Below, in pieces: positions 33,827 to 43,783 of a DNA stretch of 64,000 bases. Under the pieces are notes generated by a model that saw only the letters and a program-made list of their open reading frames with translations, ran no database searches and was not told where the DNA came from. How positions within the stretch are numbered: position 1 is the first letter of the stretch; each line of letters opens with the position of its first letter. The position numbers and the translations under genes are program-made. The DNA is from Megalopta genalis (taxonomy: Eukaryota; Arthropoda; Insecta; Hymenoptera; Halictidae), in contig NC_135018.1 in the NCBI RefSeq assembly GCF_051020955.1, forward strand, positions 8,495,939-8,559,938. Direction: 5' to 3'.

Positions 33827-34262
33827 CAGTGGCTCACAAAAGTGTTCGTACAGCTTTTAAGTCGCAATAACTTTCAAAAAACTGTACCAAATAATTGGAA
33901 ATTTATTTAGACGATAAAGAGAGTCTACTAGATAACGACTAAAATCCTTTCTTTTCTAATTTTGCTCTTACCTGGAATGACAAAAAAAAGTTGAAATACT
34001 CTCGTTCTTTTAACTTTTCTATTTGAGACTGTAGCGAAAATTTAGAAACTGCCTTTCACGAAAAAGTTAAAAAACGGGAGTTTTTGAATTCTTTTCTCTC
34101 ATTCTAAGTAATAGCAAAAATTAAAAAAGAAGAAAGCATTTTAGTTATTGCGTAGCAGACTGGTCCCTCTATCTCATCTAAACATAATGATAGTCGTTTG
34201 GTCGAGTTTTAAAAAGAATTATTGCGTTTTAAAAGGTGTACTAACACTTTCGTGCGCCGCTG
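33827..34262. mobile_element. Palindromic TA-flanked element (436 bp)
   Basis: Ends CAGTGGCTCACAAAAGTGTT and, inverted, CAGCGGCGCACGAAAGTGTT, each beside TA. Inner blocks mirror each other and resemble 8499-9145 and 54735-55256 (GTCTACTAGATAACGACT against its complement). Tc1/mariner-type foldback MITE. Confidence 0.8.
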
Positions 34263-35298
34263 TAAATAAAATCGAAGAGTAACGATGCAAACAAAATCGG
34301 AGCCGGCCGATGCGCCGAAAGCGCGAGTTATTTGCCCGCGCATAAAGCCCGTTCCGATCCCGTCGCCCGCCGAGGAATTACTAATGCAATTTTCCGATTG
34401 TGTAAGTTCGAAATTTAAAATTCCGCCGCGGTGACCTGTTATTTTTCCTGTTCATCGTTAATGCAAGGCAGCGGCAAAGCTTGTTCGTAATTCAAACAAT
34501 GGTAACAAGTCCGAGCGAAAAATGTTAATGGGGGTCCGGGGCTCGAACTTCCAATTTCCGGGCTGCGGCGAAGGGGGTGAGAGAAGGAGAGCGAGAAAGA
34601 GAGGTGAAGGATGGCAGGGGAGAGTGAAAAAACCGAGCAACTTTCGATTCGAATCTGGCCGAAGTTTCATAATGACGGTGTGCAGCTGCGCTGGCTGTCC
34701 TCGAGCGTTGTCCCGACGGTTGCTCCGGCCGAATTATCTCGTTATCGACTTCTAACCTCGTTCGCCCCGCAAAAAATTCATCACGCATCGGATTGGGGAC
34801 GGAGGGCGGTAAATAAAAGCTCGCCTTTCGACGGGGCAACCAGCCGAGCCGAGCCGAGCCGCGCGCAGCACGCGAAAACAAAACGATGAGGGATGCACCC
34901 GCGGATTCACGCGGCCGAAAGATTATATACTTTTTTACAGAGTAAACAGACGCTCAACAGGTGTCCGCCGTACGTATCACTCACTCGCTGTTTCGATCAC
35001 GCAAGCAGACAATTTACTTTCGTTAATCATGCCATAGATTTTCGAGCGGCCGCCGTCGTCGGGAACGTCGGAGTATCGATTCTGGCCGACCAGCGACTGT
35101 GTACTCTCGAAAAGACGCGGAACCGGAAACGGACAGGTCGCATCGACGTATTTACAATTCAAATCGTTCTGCTACTCGTCGATTCGATGCAGGCGAAAAT
35201 ACAGCAACGGAAAGTGGTGGGAATCGTTAACCAATTTTAAATTCTCGATTGTACACTCTTCCACCAAATTAACCCGTTGTTTACCAGCGATTACTTCG
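34263..35298. other. CpG-rich tract, no gene called
   Basis: Frames of 70-118 codons overlap on both strands between 34458 and 35240. GCCGAGCC repeats lie at ~34846. No domain. A promoter island is possible. Confidence 0.4.
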
Positions 35299-35660
35299 TA
35301 GCAGAGTTGGCCCCATTATTCGGGTTGCTTCAATAATTTAATTATCCGAATGAATTTCATTTAGTTGAATATTTTATTCGAACAATTCGTTATTCGTAAG
35401 AAATCATTCTATCTATATATTTATTCCGTTGATTCTTCATTCGTACGATTCGAAAAAGTAACGTGGAAGCAATACATGATCGATAAACCATGAAAAAAAA
35501 CATTTTGCGTTTCATCGTTTTTATTCAAATCAATTATTTTCCCGTGCGAATCCCTGCACGAATGAACGCTTATTCGAATAAATTTTTATCTAGATAAATT
35601 TTTATTCGATTGAATATTCGATTGTTTTCGTTAGTGTTTATCTTTTCCAATGCCGGCCGA
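35299..35660. mobile_element. ATTCGAATAA-rich element, left part
   Basis: Begins CAGAGTTGGCC and carries many TTATTCGAATAA-like words and the block TCGTTTTTATTCAAATC. The related element at 43180-43783 ends, inverted, CAGAGTCGGGC, so these appear to be opposite ends of one family. Class unknown. Confidence 0.5.
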
Positions 35661-36231
35661 TCTAATTCACCTTGATTAACAAACCGACCAATTTCACCTA
35701 AAATTATTATAAAAATTATTGATAACTTGGTTTTAAAAAAAGAGAAGAATAGTACAGCAAGGAACTGAGACGTCATAAAGCGCGAAAAACCTCTGTTCTC
35801 GCAACTCTAACTTTATTTCATCCGACATAATTTCTACGTGTCGTGATACGTGGAAACGTAAAAGTGCTGTTTCTCTATTTGAAAACGAACGTTTTCATGT
35901 TCATACATGGCCACGGATCGCGAAAACATTTCTTTCCGACTCGGACTACCGTGAATTTCAAGATTCAGGTCTCCGCTTTATAACGAGCCGTGAAACGTTG
36001 AGCTACGGTTATTCCGCGGTTTTATTGCACTTTAATATTTGGCTCTCGTAATGCTCGGCTGTCGTAATACTCGTTTCTAATTCCGACGCCGCGTTGGCAT
36101 ACTTTTCATTAATGATGCGATAACGCGGCGAAAAACAATCGTTCGCGAACGTCTCATAGCTCGTTGCGAGAGGAAGTTACAATGTTCGAATCCGAGGGTG
36201 GTTCGATCGGTGAACGAAATTTTTCGAAAAT
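35661..36231. other. Intergenic, nothing recognised
   Basis: No coding, RNA or repeat signal beyond CpG-containing sequence at 35830-36200. Confidence 0.45.
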
Positions 36232-36368
36232 AAAGAGAAATGTTTGTATTTCGTAAGTTAAATTTTTTTTATGTTATTGTATGTAATGTAAATGTAAATG
36301 TAATGTAACGTAAATGTATTTCGTAAGATAACAAAAATTTAACTTACGAAATACAAACGTTTCTCTTT
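36232..36368. repeat. Hairpin with ~40-bp arms
   Basis: The left arm AAAGAGAAATGTTTGTATTT, TCGTAAGTTAAATTTTT is mirrored at 36329-36368 with one or two mismatches. The ~50-base loop is made of ATGTAA-type repeats and contains another TGTATTTCGTAAG. It could be a small foldback element or a transcribed hairpin. Confidence 0.75.
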
Positions 36369-36961
36369 TTTATTATTTATATATTATTGAATTTGGTTGT
36401 ATGAAGTATTGTCACGAGCAGATATGACTCTCAGCAGAATCTCCATACGAACGTAATGCGAGAATATTCCTGATTAGAATGAACTCGAGCGTAGAAGAGT
36501 CGATTGTCTCACGCTATGAAACGAGCCTAGTTACTCTATAGAAACTCTTCGACTATTTTTGTTCGTAAACTTATGAAAAATATAAAAAGACAAAAATAGA
36601 TATATTTATTGTAAATTAATATAAAATTAGATATACTTATTATACGAATTAGTACGTGAAATCTTAAACATCAGGTAAGTTTTTAAAATTTAACATTGTT
36701 TATTTATTATTTTCAACTTACGGCTCTTGCTTACCGCAATCGATGAAAAGAATTCTTATTTTGCATATAGATCTGCTAATTATATAAGATTCAAAACGAA
36801 TTTTGTATTAATAGTAGTTTTTGTTCTTTATTGTAAAAATGGGTTTTTACCTGTATAAATAAATAAATAAATAAAAACATAAATAAATAAAAGCATTTGT
36901 GAATATTGAATATTAAAAACAGAAAATACTAGAGAACGACTATCGATCGAGAGGACAATAA
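36369..36961. other. AT-rich intergenic tract
   Basis: Includes an (AAAT)n run at 36857-36892 and, at ~36758, a TTATTTTGCATATAGATCTG block like the right end of the TAGACYGCG family. Nothing coding. Confidence 0.45.
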
Positions 36962-37224
36962 AGAAGTCATCGAGGCCTGTACAATGACGATACCACGGAT
37001 CGCAATCGGAAGGTGCAGAATAATCTCGATGACATTAAAATTCAAAGCGAAATCACCTCGGAGCCTATTTACGAAATCGAGTTCGATCCGATCCGGATGC
37101 TATCTGGATTATCGGCTAATGATCCTTGCACAAGGGTGGACGGTCCCGCCGAGCCGGCTCGTCGGTTGTTTACGGGAGGAAGTGATAGATTCGTTATTAT
37201 TCGTGAATCTGATATTCTATATAG
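36962..37224 (+). CDS. Candidate coding exon of an unknown gene
   Basis: The frame is open from after the stop at 36959 to 37297. Its product has mixed, protein-like composition with paired acidic residues: NDDTTDRNRK, then NLDDIKIQSEITSEPIYEIE, FDPIRMLSGLSAND, RRLFTGGSDRFVIIRESD. I recognise no family. A fair splice donor, TATAG|GTTAGG, lies at 37224/37225; past it the frame loses this character. A possible acceptor is the AAGAAG at ~36966, but it lacks a pyrimidine tract. No ATG in this frame precedes it, so it would be an internal exon. It could still be a chance frame. Confidence 0.35.
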
Positions 37225-37623
37225 GTTAGGCGACCGTGTAATAGAGAAAAGGGGAATGGCTACTCGGTATGCATTGCGGTCTTCTGGTTGGTGGTAATAT
37301 CGAGCTCCCAAAATATGATATGCCCGGTGCATGCACATATTCAGCTGCACGCACGCTCGCTCGTCCAGTTCTCTCTGTGTGTGTGCGCGCGCGCGCACGA
37401 GAGCCCACAAATACGGACACATATGCGCACATACACATACTCAAAAAGTAAGAGAGAGAGAGAGAAAGAGAAAGAGAGAGAGACTCGTTTCTCTCTGCGA
37501 GGTTCTACGATACTTGAGTACCAAATGCAATATACCTGGCCGATGCTTTCGATTTTGCGCGTTGTCCCGTGCAAACTTAACGTGTTCACTCAATCACCTG
37601 TCCGCGAAGAAAACCATCTACGA
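37225..37623. other. Low-complexity intergenic tract
   Basis: Holds (TG)n/(CG)n at 37376-37398 and (GA)n at 37450-37483. Overlapping frames here (Arg-Ala-His- or Ser-Leu-rich) come from these repeats. Confidence 0.5.
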
Positions 37624-37840
37624 TTAACACTAAACCTACCAAGCAGTAATACTAACTGGCATGTACATTGCTTCACAAAAGTGAGAAGACCGAATTTATT
37701 TGGAATTCGTAAAGTTTTTATTATAAGACTTGCTCCAATAATATAACTTATTCGAGCGTTTTCCACGAAAGAGTCTCGGAACTTTGCAGAATTGCAAAAT
37801 AAGAAAGCGGTCACTTTGACCGTGGTAGGTTTAGCGTTAA
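37624..37840. mobile_element. TTAA-flanked MITE, TTAACRCTAAACCTACC family (217 bp)
   Basis: Left TTAACACTAAACCTACCA and inverted right TTAACGCTAAACCTACCA differ at one base. Just inside the right end CGGTCAAAGTGACCG is a 15-bp palindrome. Single ends of the family occur at 53741 and 62703. The interior has no protein motif. Piggybac-type target and layout. Confidence 0.8.
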
Positions 37841-37971
37841 ACGTGCTCCGAGACACTGCGCCACCGGAGCGCTGCACATCAACCAGGAGAAAACGCCGAC
37901 ATTGGTCAACCGTGGAACTGTGCGCGAATTAATTTCGTCAATTGACTCTACGATTTTGTCCGTTCGAATTC

Positions 37972-39117
37972 CCGCAGATCTTTCTCTTCCAAACAAGGCG
38001 AATCCTCCAACGACACGGAGAATCTTTTTTACCAATTTCAATTTATCTCGATTTCGATTCGTCATTTCCTCAACTTGTGATAGTGTATCCCTCGATCCGG
38101 TAATTGTTGTAAATTATTATAAAAAATATCTTTTGACACGCTTCTGATGCGTTTATAGCTTTTCGATCATTCTTGTATGAGTTGAGAAGATTTCTCGAAT
38201 TTATATTTCAACAGCAAAACGTTACTTGTGTAGCAAATTTAAATATAAAATACGTTTCTCGAAAATGAAGAATAGCTTGTAAAATTGTATTTAGAGAATT
38301 TTTGATTTTAACCAAAAATATCAATAAAAATTGATTAAAAATTATTGCTCGGCATATGCAAGAAGTATTTAAATACTAGATTTACGGAGCACAAAAAACA
38401 GCTGTTTCATATTAGTTTGTAAAAGTAACAATAAGACGTTTATTCTGATTTTTAACAAGTGTTATATTGTAGCATATCTTTACGTTATGAATAATCGTAG
38501 ATGAACAAATTAGTGACCCGTCATTTTGACAGATTCCGTAAATCTAGTGTTAACTAGCTACAGTTAAAAATTGACTATTTTTGTTTAGATATTTTTCATG
38601 TAGACTACGTACTACAATAGGATACCCTCGATAGTTATTTCAAGCATCGCGTTCCTAAAAATGTAATTCGAATCTTGCACGTCGTTTGCGATAATGCGAT
38701 AGCTTTGATTGTGCGAACGGCTTGCAGATCTTTCACTTCCAAACAAGGCGAATCCTCCAACGACACGGAGAATCTTTTTTACCCATTTCAATTTATCTCG
38801 ATTTCGATTCGTCATTTCCTCAACTTGCGATAGTGTATCCTTCGATCCGGATCACTAAAAAGATGGTAATTGTTGTAAATTATTATAGAAAATATCTTTT
38901 GACACGCTTCTGATGCGTTTATAGCTTTCATATTAGTTTGTAAAAGTAACAATAAGACGTTTATTCTGATTTTTAACAAGTGTTATTGTAGCATATCTTT
39001 ATGCGTTATGAATAATCGTAGATGAAAAAATTAGTGACCCGTCATTTTGACAGATTCCGTAAATCTAGCGTTAACTAGCTACAGTTAATAATTGACTATT
39101 TTTGTTTAGATATTTCT
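37972..39117 (+). repeat. Mosaic of local duplications
   Basis: Unit 1 (37972-38590) and unit 2 (38722-39117) share TTCCAAACAAGGCGAATCCT, CTCGATTTCGATTCGTCATT, CTTTTGACACGCTTCTGATG and the right part of a CACTAGATTTACGG MITE, ending GTTAACTAGCTACAGTTAA. Unit 2 lacks the ~250 bp around 38157-38405. Between them, 38597-38722 is a copy of 33113-33237. The order implies at least two duplication events after the MITE inserted. Confidence 0.8.
38369..38553 (+). mobile_element. CACTAGATTTACGG-family MITE, copy C (internally deleted)
   Basis: Starts TTAAATACTAGATTTACGG and ends with the inverted end and TTAA. It is preceded by the same ~150-bp block as copy B. About 50 bp of the usual middle are missing. 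A partial duplicate of this copy (copy D) is at 38930-39074. Confidence 0.8.
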
Positions 39118-40073
39118 CGTGAAAATTTCATTGCAATATCGCCGATGGTTGAAAAGTTCTAACAACGTGTCACTGCATTTCTCGATTCGGCCCACTGTGC
39201 AGTGGCCTGGTGGCCCGACGGCATGGCGGCCGGTGGCCCCGTATAGATCATTCAGGGAACCGAAGCCTCGTAATTCGGCGGTCCGGGCATTTCACGAATC
39301 CCCGATGCTTCAGTAATGCGTTGCGAATCTAAGGATTTTCCGTGCGTTGCGCGCATTTTAGCGCGATAGAAATTTCAGTCGAATGTATCCGGCGGTTGTC
39401 CCGCCGAATATGCTGCCGAAATATCTTCGGGGCCGGAACCCTTCGCGTTGATTCCGAAGCGTTCCGAAAATTATGGCGGAGAGAGAACGAGGCTAGTCCG
39501 TGAATCGCGCCGACGAACAACGAAGAGACCCGCCTGCAATCCGCGGCCAAGTACATATGTATGTACGAATCTGAACCCCTGAACCCCGGCCATTTCTCTA
39601 TCGGGCTGAATTTCTTCGACCGTCCCGGATGCCGCAATAGATCGATTTACCGCGTATCTTCTGCGCGTATGCGTTAGGATCACGACCAAATCCAACTGTT
39701 CATGTATAATGAAAAATGTCATTTCCTCATATCGAAGTTTATCGCGTGTACCTTGCTTCCTGAATGTACTTCGCTTTAGGAAACGGTAAAATTAAATGAA
39801 ATTTATCAATCATTTAGATCAGAAACAGCGTTTAAATATCAACATTGTATAAATTTTACTTTTCACGAGAAACTTTATACATTCTGTCTCATATTATCTT
39901 TGCATTTTTTTTGAGTTTGCTTCTTAGAGCAAGAAAAGGGTTGTTTATAATTGATTTTAAAAAAGAGTATGAATGCGAAGTATAGAGAATCGCGTAAAAA
40001 TTCCACCGTCGATTTCAAGGCAACCATTTATTTATTTATTTATTGAATATGTACGGCAAGTATACATATATAT
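39118..40073. other. Intergenic, nothing recognised
   Basis: CpG-containing at 39180-39680 with frames of 65-102 codons lacking motifs, then AT-rich with an (ATTT)n run at 40027-40044. Confidence 0.45.
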
Positions 40074-40340
40074 TGTTGCGAATCACTCCGTTTCTCTCGC
40101 GTCGCGGCATTTTATTTACAATAAAGTATATAAACTGTGACACAAAACTCAATTCAATTATATTTCAGATCTCTGAATTTGAAATGTTGATCGTTCGACG
40201 GTTCGATCTCGACTCTTCGATTGTCCGTTGGTATCACTATTCCTTGGCAACCCCTATCTTCCATTATTTTTTTTAAGGAGTTGTTCACAACAGGGCAGTT
40301 TCACATTACAGCGACTTGATTTGGACAAGTCGCCGTAACG
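40074..40340 (+). repeat. LTR-like repeat, uninterrupted copy (267 bp)
   Basis: TGTTGCGAATC...GCCGTAACG, flanked on both sides by ATAT. It matches 6106-6659 on either side of the MITE there. At the corresponding point this copy has a single TTAA (TTTTAAGGAGTTG), the empty site. AATAAA lies near the start. No reverse transcriptase or other retroelement gene is adjacent. Confidence 0.6.
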
Positions 40341-40766
40341 ATATATATGTGTATTAGTTATAAAATTACGAAAGAAGAACAATAGAACAATACAGAGATT
40401 TAGAATGACTTGATACAGACTTGAAAGAAAAAAAGAAAAATAACACAACCGCGATTTCTTACATTAATATGATAAATCTTTGCGGACTATGATAACGTTG
40501 CGATATCAAAAGTAACACGCCTTGAATTCTGTTTGAAAGAGTATAGTTGATGATTGGAAAGATCGATGGACGAGCGCACGCTATTTATAGTGGCGAAACA
40601 CGATTGAGCCCAGTGTGATGTCCATAAGTTGTTCTATGTTTTTCAGTATGGAGAGGTTCTTTGGATCTGAGATGAAATATTGAAGCATTCAGGTGAAACG
40701 TCGCCGATATCGCTGGAGAATCAAGGAGCCCGTTGAGGACTCTATGGACGAAGATATTATCATAAC
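40341..40766. other. Intergenic, nothing recognised
   Basis: A donor-like CATTCAG|GTGAAA occurs at ~40692 without a supporting frame. Confidence 0.4.
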
Positions 40767-40903
40767 TAGACTGCGAATTTTATGCATTTATGATAAAAAT
40801 GGACAAGTGAAATGCAGACCGGTGAAGATATACTTCGTTAAAATTATTAGAAGAAGGAATACATACATTATCATTGATTTTGCACGAAGATCCGCGATCT
40901 AAT
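40767..40903. mobile_element. TAGACYGCGRAT-family MITE, short copy (137 bp)
   Basis: Starts TAGACTGCGAATTTTATGCA and ends TTTTGCACGAAGATCCGCG, ATCTA, giving imperfect inverted ends. Members or single ends occur at 8331, 36758, 41699, 44866, 52971, 56203 and 63205. Confidence 0.6.
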
Positions 40904-41698
40904 CAAAACTTATATGCATCTTATATTGTATATAATATCATAATAACTCGTTCACTAGTTGCAAGGCTGGTGCAACCGAAGCGTGTGAATAAGTTGGAAG
41001 CATCGCGGTTTCATTCGTATTACTCGGCCGGAGAGAAAAATGACGAAACTATGGTCTCGTCGATCGGCTAATGAAGCCCGCAGAACGGAAAATAATATTT
41101 GTTCCACGACGATAACCTAAAAATCTGGCTCTGCATAAATCACAGGGGATTATGGACGCGGTGGTTAACGTCAAAGGTACCGCAGTTCATTTATCCCCGA
41201 ACAGGAATTTAATAGCAGTAAATGTTCAACCACGCCCGGCGCCATAATTCTTTTCCAATGGTCTAAGAAGAATTCCCGGCCGTTTGAATATATGCCTCGA
41301 ACATCTAAGGGTAATGCCTAAAATATTTCCAGGACGTTTCCGCCCGAATGTTCCTCCGGCGGAATAACAAAACTCTCCCTCAAGATAACGTAACAACCCT
41401 CTGGAATCACCGCGTAAGAAACAGAAGCGGAAAAACAAACCCTAATCCATCCGCGAAGATACGTCCTCGGAAGACGGTCGCCCCCTGAAACATCCCCCTC
41501 GGACGAAGATTTCAACGACAAACAGCTCGACGCAGATTCCTGGCTATTTATTTAATCGGTCGAACCTACAACTTCCTCTGCCAGACTCGGGACGCCATTC
41601 TTTTACCGGAACCCTAATTTTAGGGGAGAAATCCGAGGCCGTCTCTTCGGATCCAGAGATTCTAATCGTTCTAACTGGCTGCGTACAATATTTATAAC
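40904..41698. other. Intergenic, nothing recognised
   Basis: Balanced composition. Minus frames of ~70 codons at 41226-41521 show no motif. Confidence 0.45.
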
Positions 41699-41903
41699 TA
41701 GACCGCGAATTTTATGCACTTGTGACAAAAATGAGTAGATCGAATACAAAACACAGTGCAAAGATTCATAGAATTTCAAAATACTATTTCATCACCTTCA
41801 AAAAACGCGACAAAGTAATTGTGGAGAAAACGATGTGTGCGTTGATTTTGTATCTTGTAAATAATGCAAACAATTTTTATTTTGCATGAAACTCCGCCGT
41901 CTA
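41699..41903. mobile_element. TAGACYGCGRAT-family MITE, best copy (205 bp)
   Basis: Left TAGACCGCGAATTTTATGCA and right end TTTGCATGAAACTCCGCCG, TCTA are imperfect inverted repeats. The inner blocks GAGTAGATCGAATACAAA and CAACAATTTTTATTTTGCA recur in other copies. Non-coding. Confidence 0.7.
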
Positions 41904-42319
41904 TTTGTAACGTATAAACAGTGTTTTTCTTAGTACACCAAGAGAGACAGACAGACTAAATTATTTAGTTATGTAGTTTTAATTAACTAAGATAATTAAC
42001 GGTAAGAGACAATTGCGATGCTTCCGGAAAACCGAAGACGATCTTCTTTCCTCTCTGAACCTCTAAGCCATGACTTTAGAAGACCCAAGCGTTCCTTGCC
42101 TCCATCGAAAACAGGTTCATGTTTCCACCTTATGATCCACAAATTGCAATCACTTTAACGAGCCATTATGAGTCGCGATTCCCATTTATGATGTAGACAT
42201 TAACTCTCCGACTTTATAGCCACGGAAAAATCAGACCTAGCTTAGACTTAGGCTTGCCGGCACTGCCTTGGTAGGGTTGCCGAGGTCTTCTGGTCTCTGT
42301 TACATTCGAGTCTATTTAT
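41904..42319. other. Intergenic, nothing recognised
   Basis: No coding or repeat signal up to the piggyBac MITE. Confidence 0.45.
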
Positions 42320-42609
42320 TTAACCCTAGAAAGATAACCATATGACAACGTACGTAAAAGATAACCATACGCTTCAGAGGCGCATGCTTTTCTAAGGCGT
42401 CAATTTTATACTAACAATGGATATTTATTTAAGTTAATCTAGTCATTTTAAAGGTTTGGCATTATTGTAAAAATAAAATGCATTTATATTATATTTTTTT
42501 ATATTTTAAGTAATTTTAAACTTAAATCACTAGACCTCTATGAAAAATTAACAAAAATCAACAGTCTTCGCAGGCGCCTCTGCGACGTAGGTTATCTTTC
42601 TCGGGTTAA
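42320..42609 (+). mobile_element. piggyBac-type MITE, copy 2 (290 bp)
   Basis: TTAA on both sides. The left end CCCTAGAAAGATAACCATAT carries the 13-bp piggyBac terminal repeat, followed by ACGTACGTAAAAGATAACCA, which mirrors the internal repetition of the canonical piggyBac end. The right end, inverted, is CCCGAGAAAGATAACC followed by the TCGCAG/CTGCGA palindrome. By eye it is identical over all 290 bases to 6306-6595 in reverse. No coding capacity. Confidence 0.9.
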
Positions 42610-42687
42610 GCTCGGGCCCAAGTGTTACGCGTCAACGCGTGGTAAACCGATCAGACTGATGCGCGAGAAAGGTCACAATACGAGCAA

Positions 42688-42869
42688 TTATGAGACTCGT
42701 GACTAACTCTGGTGGCGTACTGATAGAAACTAACATTCAATCACGACCCAGGCTCGTGATGTTTACGTTTGGCCCGACGATCTATTCACGAGCCTGGCTC
42801 GTCATATTCATGTTTGGGCCAAAATTTTCATCACGAGTCAGACTCGTTAAAGCACGGCAAGGGGTTAAT
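42688..42869. repeat. Cluster of CACGAGYCAGRCTCGTG-like palindromes
   Basis: Imperfect palindromes at 42740-42760 (ATCACGACCCAGGCTCGTGAT), 42785-42803 and 42829-42848, plus a half-site at 42691, are separated by ~40 bp that include GTTTGGCCC or GTTTGGGCC. The block ends with TTAA at 42866-42869 preceded by GGGG, read inversely TTAACCCCTTGCCGTG, so it may be one end of another TTAA element. Confidence 0.6.
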
Positions 42870-43179
42870 GTTCAAGTTCCTCCGTTCTCGTTTCTGACTG
42901 GACGAATACTAAAAGAAAAAAAATACTAGCCTATTTCTAGTCTACAAGGATCGCAAGCTGAACCCTTTGACCCTAAGAGCAACAATCCCTGCACCAAAGA
43001 ACAACGTTAACAACTAGAATTATCGGGCATTGAACGCAACCGACGTACATTGCTCCGTAATATAATGACAAAGTTGCATTTATTCAGACTTCGTAAGTCT
43101 TTTATTACAACGTGTGCTACAATTAGAAAGTTCATGCAGAAAAACATTTCTCTCGAATTTCAATAATCGTTTAAGGAGA
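42870..43179. other. Intergenic, nothing recognised
   Basis: No coding, RNA or repeat signal was seen. Confidence 0.4.
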
Positions 43180-43783
43180 AATCGAAAACTAGGATTGTTT
43201 TGAGTAATTATGTACCCAAGTCGAATATTTTACTCGATTGATTCTTTATCGTGTCAATTATTCCATCAATTATTCCATGTCAATTATTCTATCTATTTGT
43301 TCGAATAATTCTTCTATTCGAACAATAAATTATTCGAACAATTCCTCTGTGCAAATAATTCGATAAATTCTATATTCGAATAATTTTTCTATTCGAATAA
43401 TTTTTTTATTGGAATAATTCGAATAATTAGAAAAATTCTATATTCGAATAATTTTTTTACTCGACTGATTCGAAAAATTCTCTATTCGAATAACTCGAAA
43501 AGGTAATATGGAAGAAATGTATCGATAAAGTATGAAAAGAAACGCTTTACAATCTATCATTTTTATTCAAATCGATTATTTTCCGTACGAATTCCTATAG
43601 AAATAAATCCTTATTCGAATAAAATCCAATTCGAATGAACGCTAATTCGAATAAAATTTCATTCGAATAAATTTTCGCCTAAATAAATTCTTATTCGACC
43701 GAACATTAATTCGGCAGCGTTCAATCAGATCGTATTCGTTAAGCCTTTATCTTTAATCCGTCATCCGAATGAAATTTTGCCCG
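43180..43783. mobile_element. ATTCGAATAA-rich element, right part
   Basis: More than ten TATTCGAATAA-like words occur here. It shares TTTTTATTCAAATCGATTATT with 35520-35540 and ends at GCCCGACTCTG, the inverse of the start at 35299. Unclassified; no protein. Confidence 0.55.

Noticed and set aside
37376..37483. Short coding exons rich in Arg/Ala/His or Ser/Leu
   Set aside because: They are translations of (TG)n, (CG)n and (GA)n runs.
6106..40340. The two LTR-like repeats as ends of one provirus
   Set aside because: The 34 kb between them hold other transposons and no retroelement genes; flanks differ, so they are separate solo copies.
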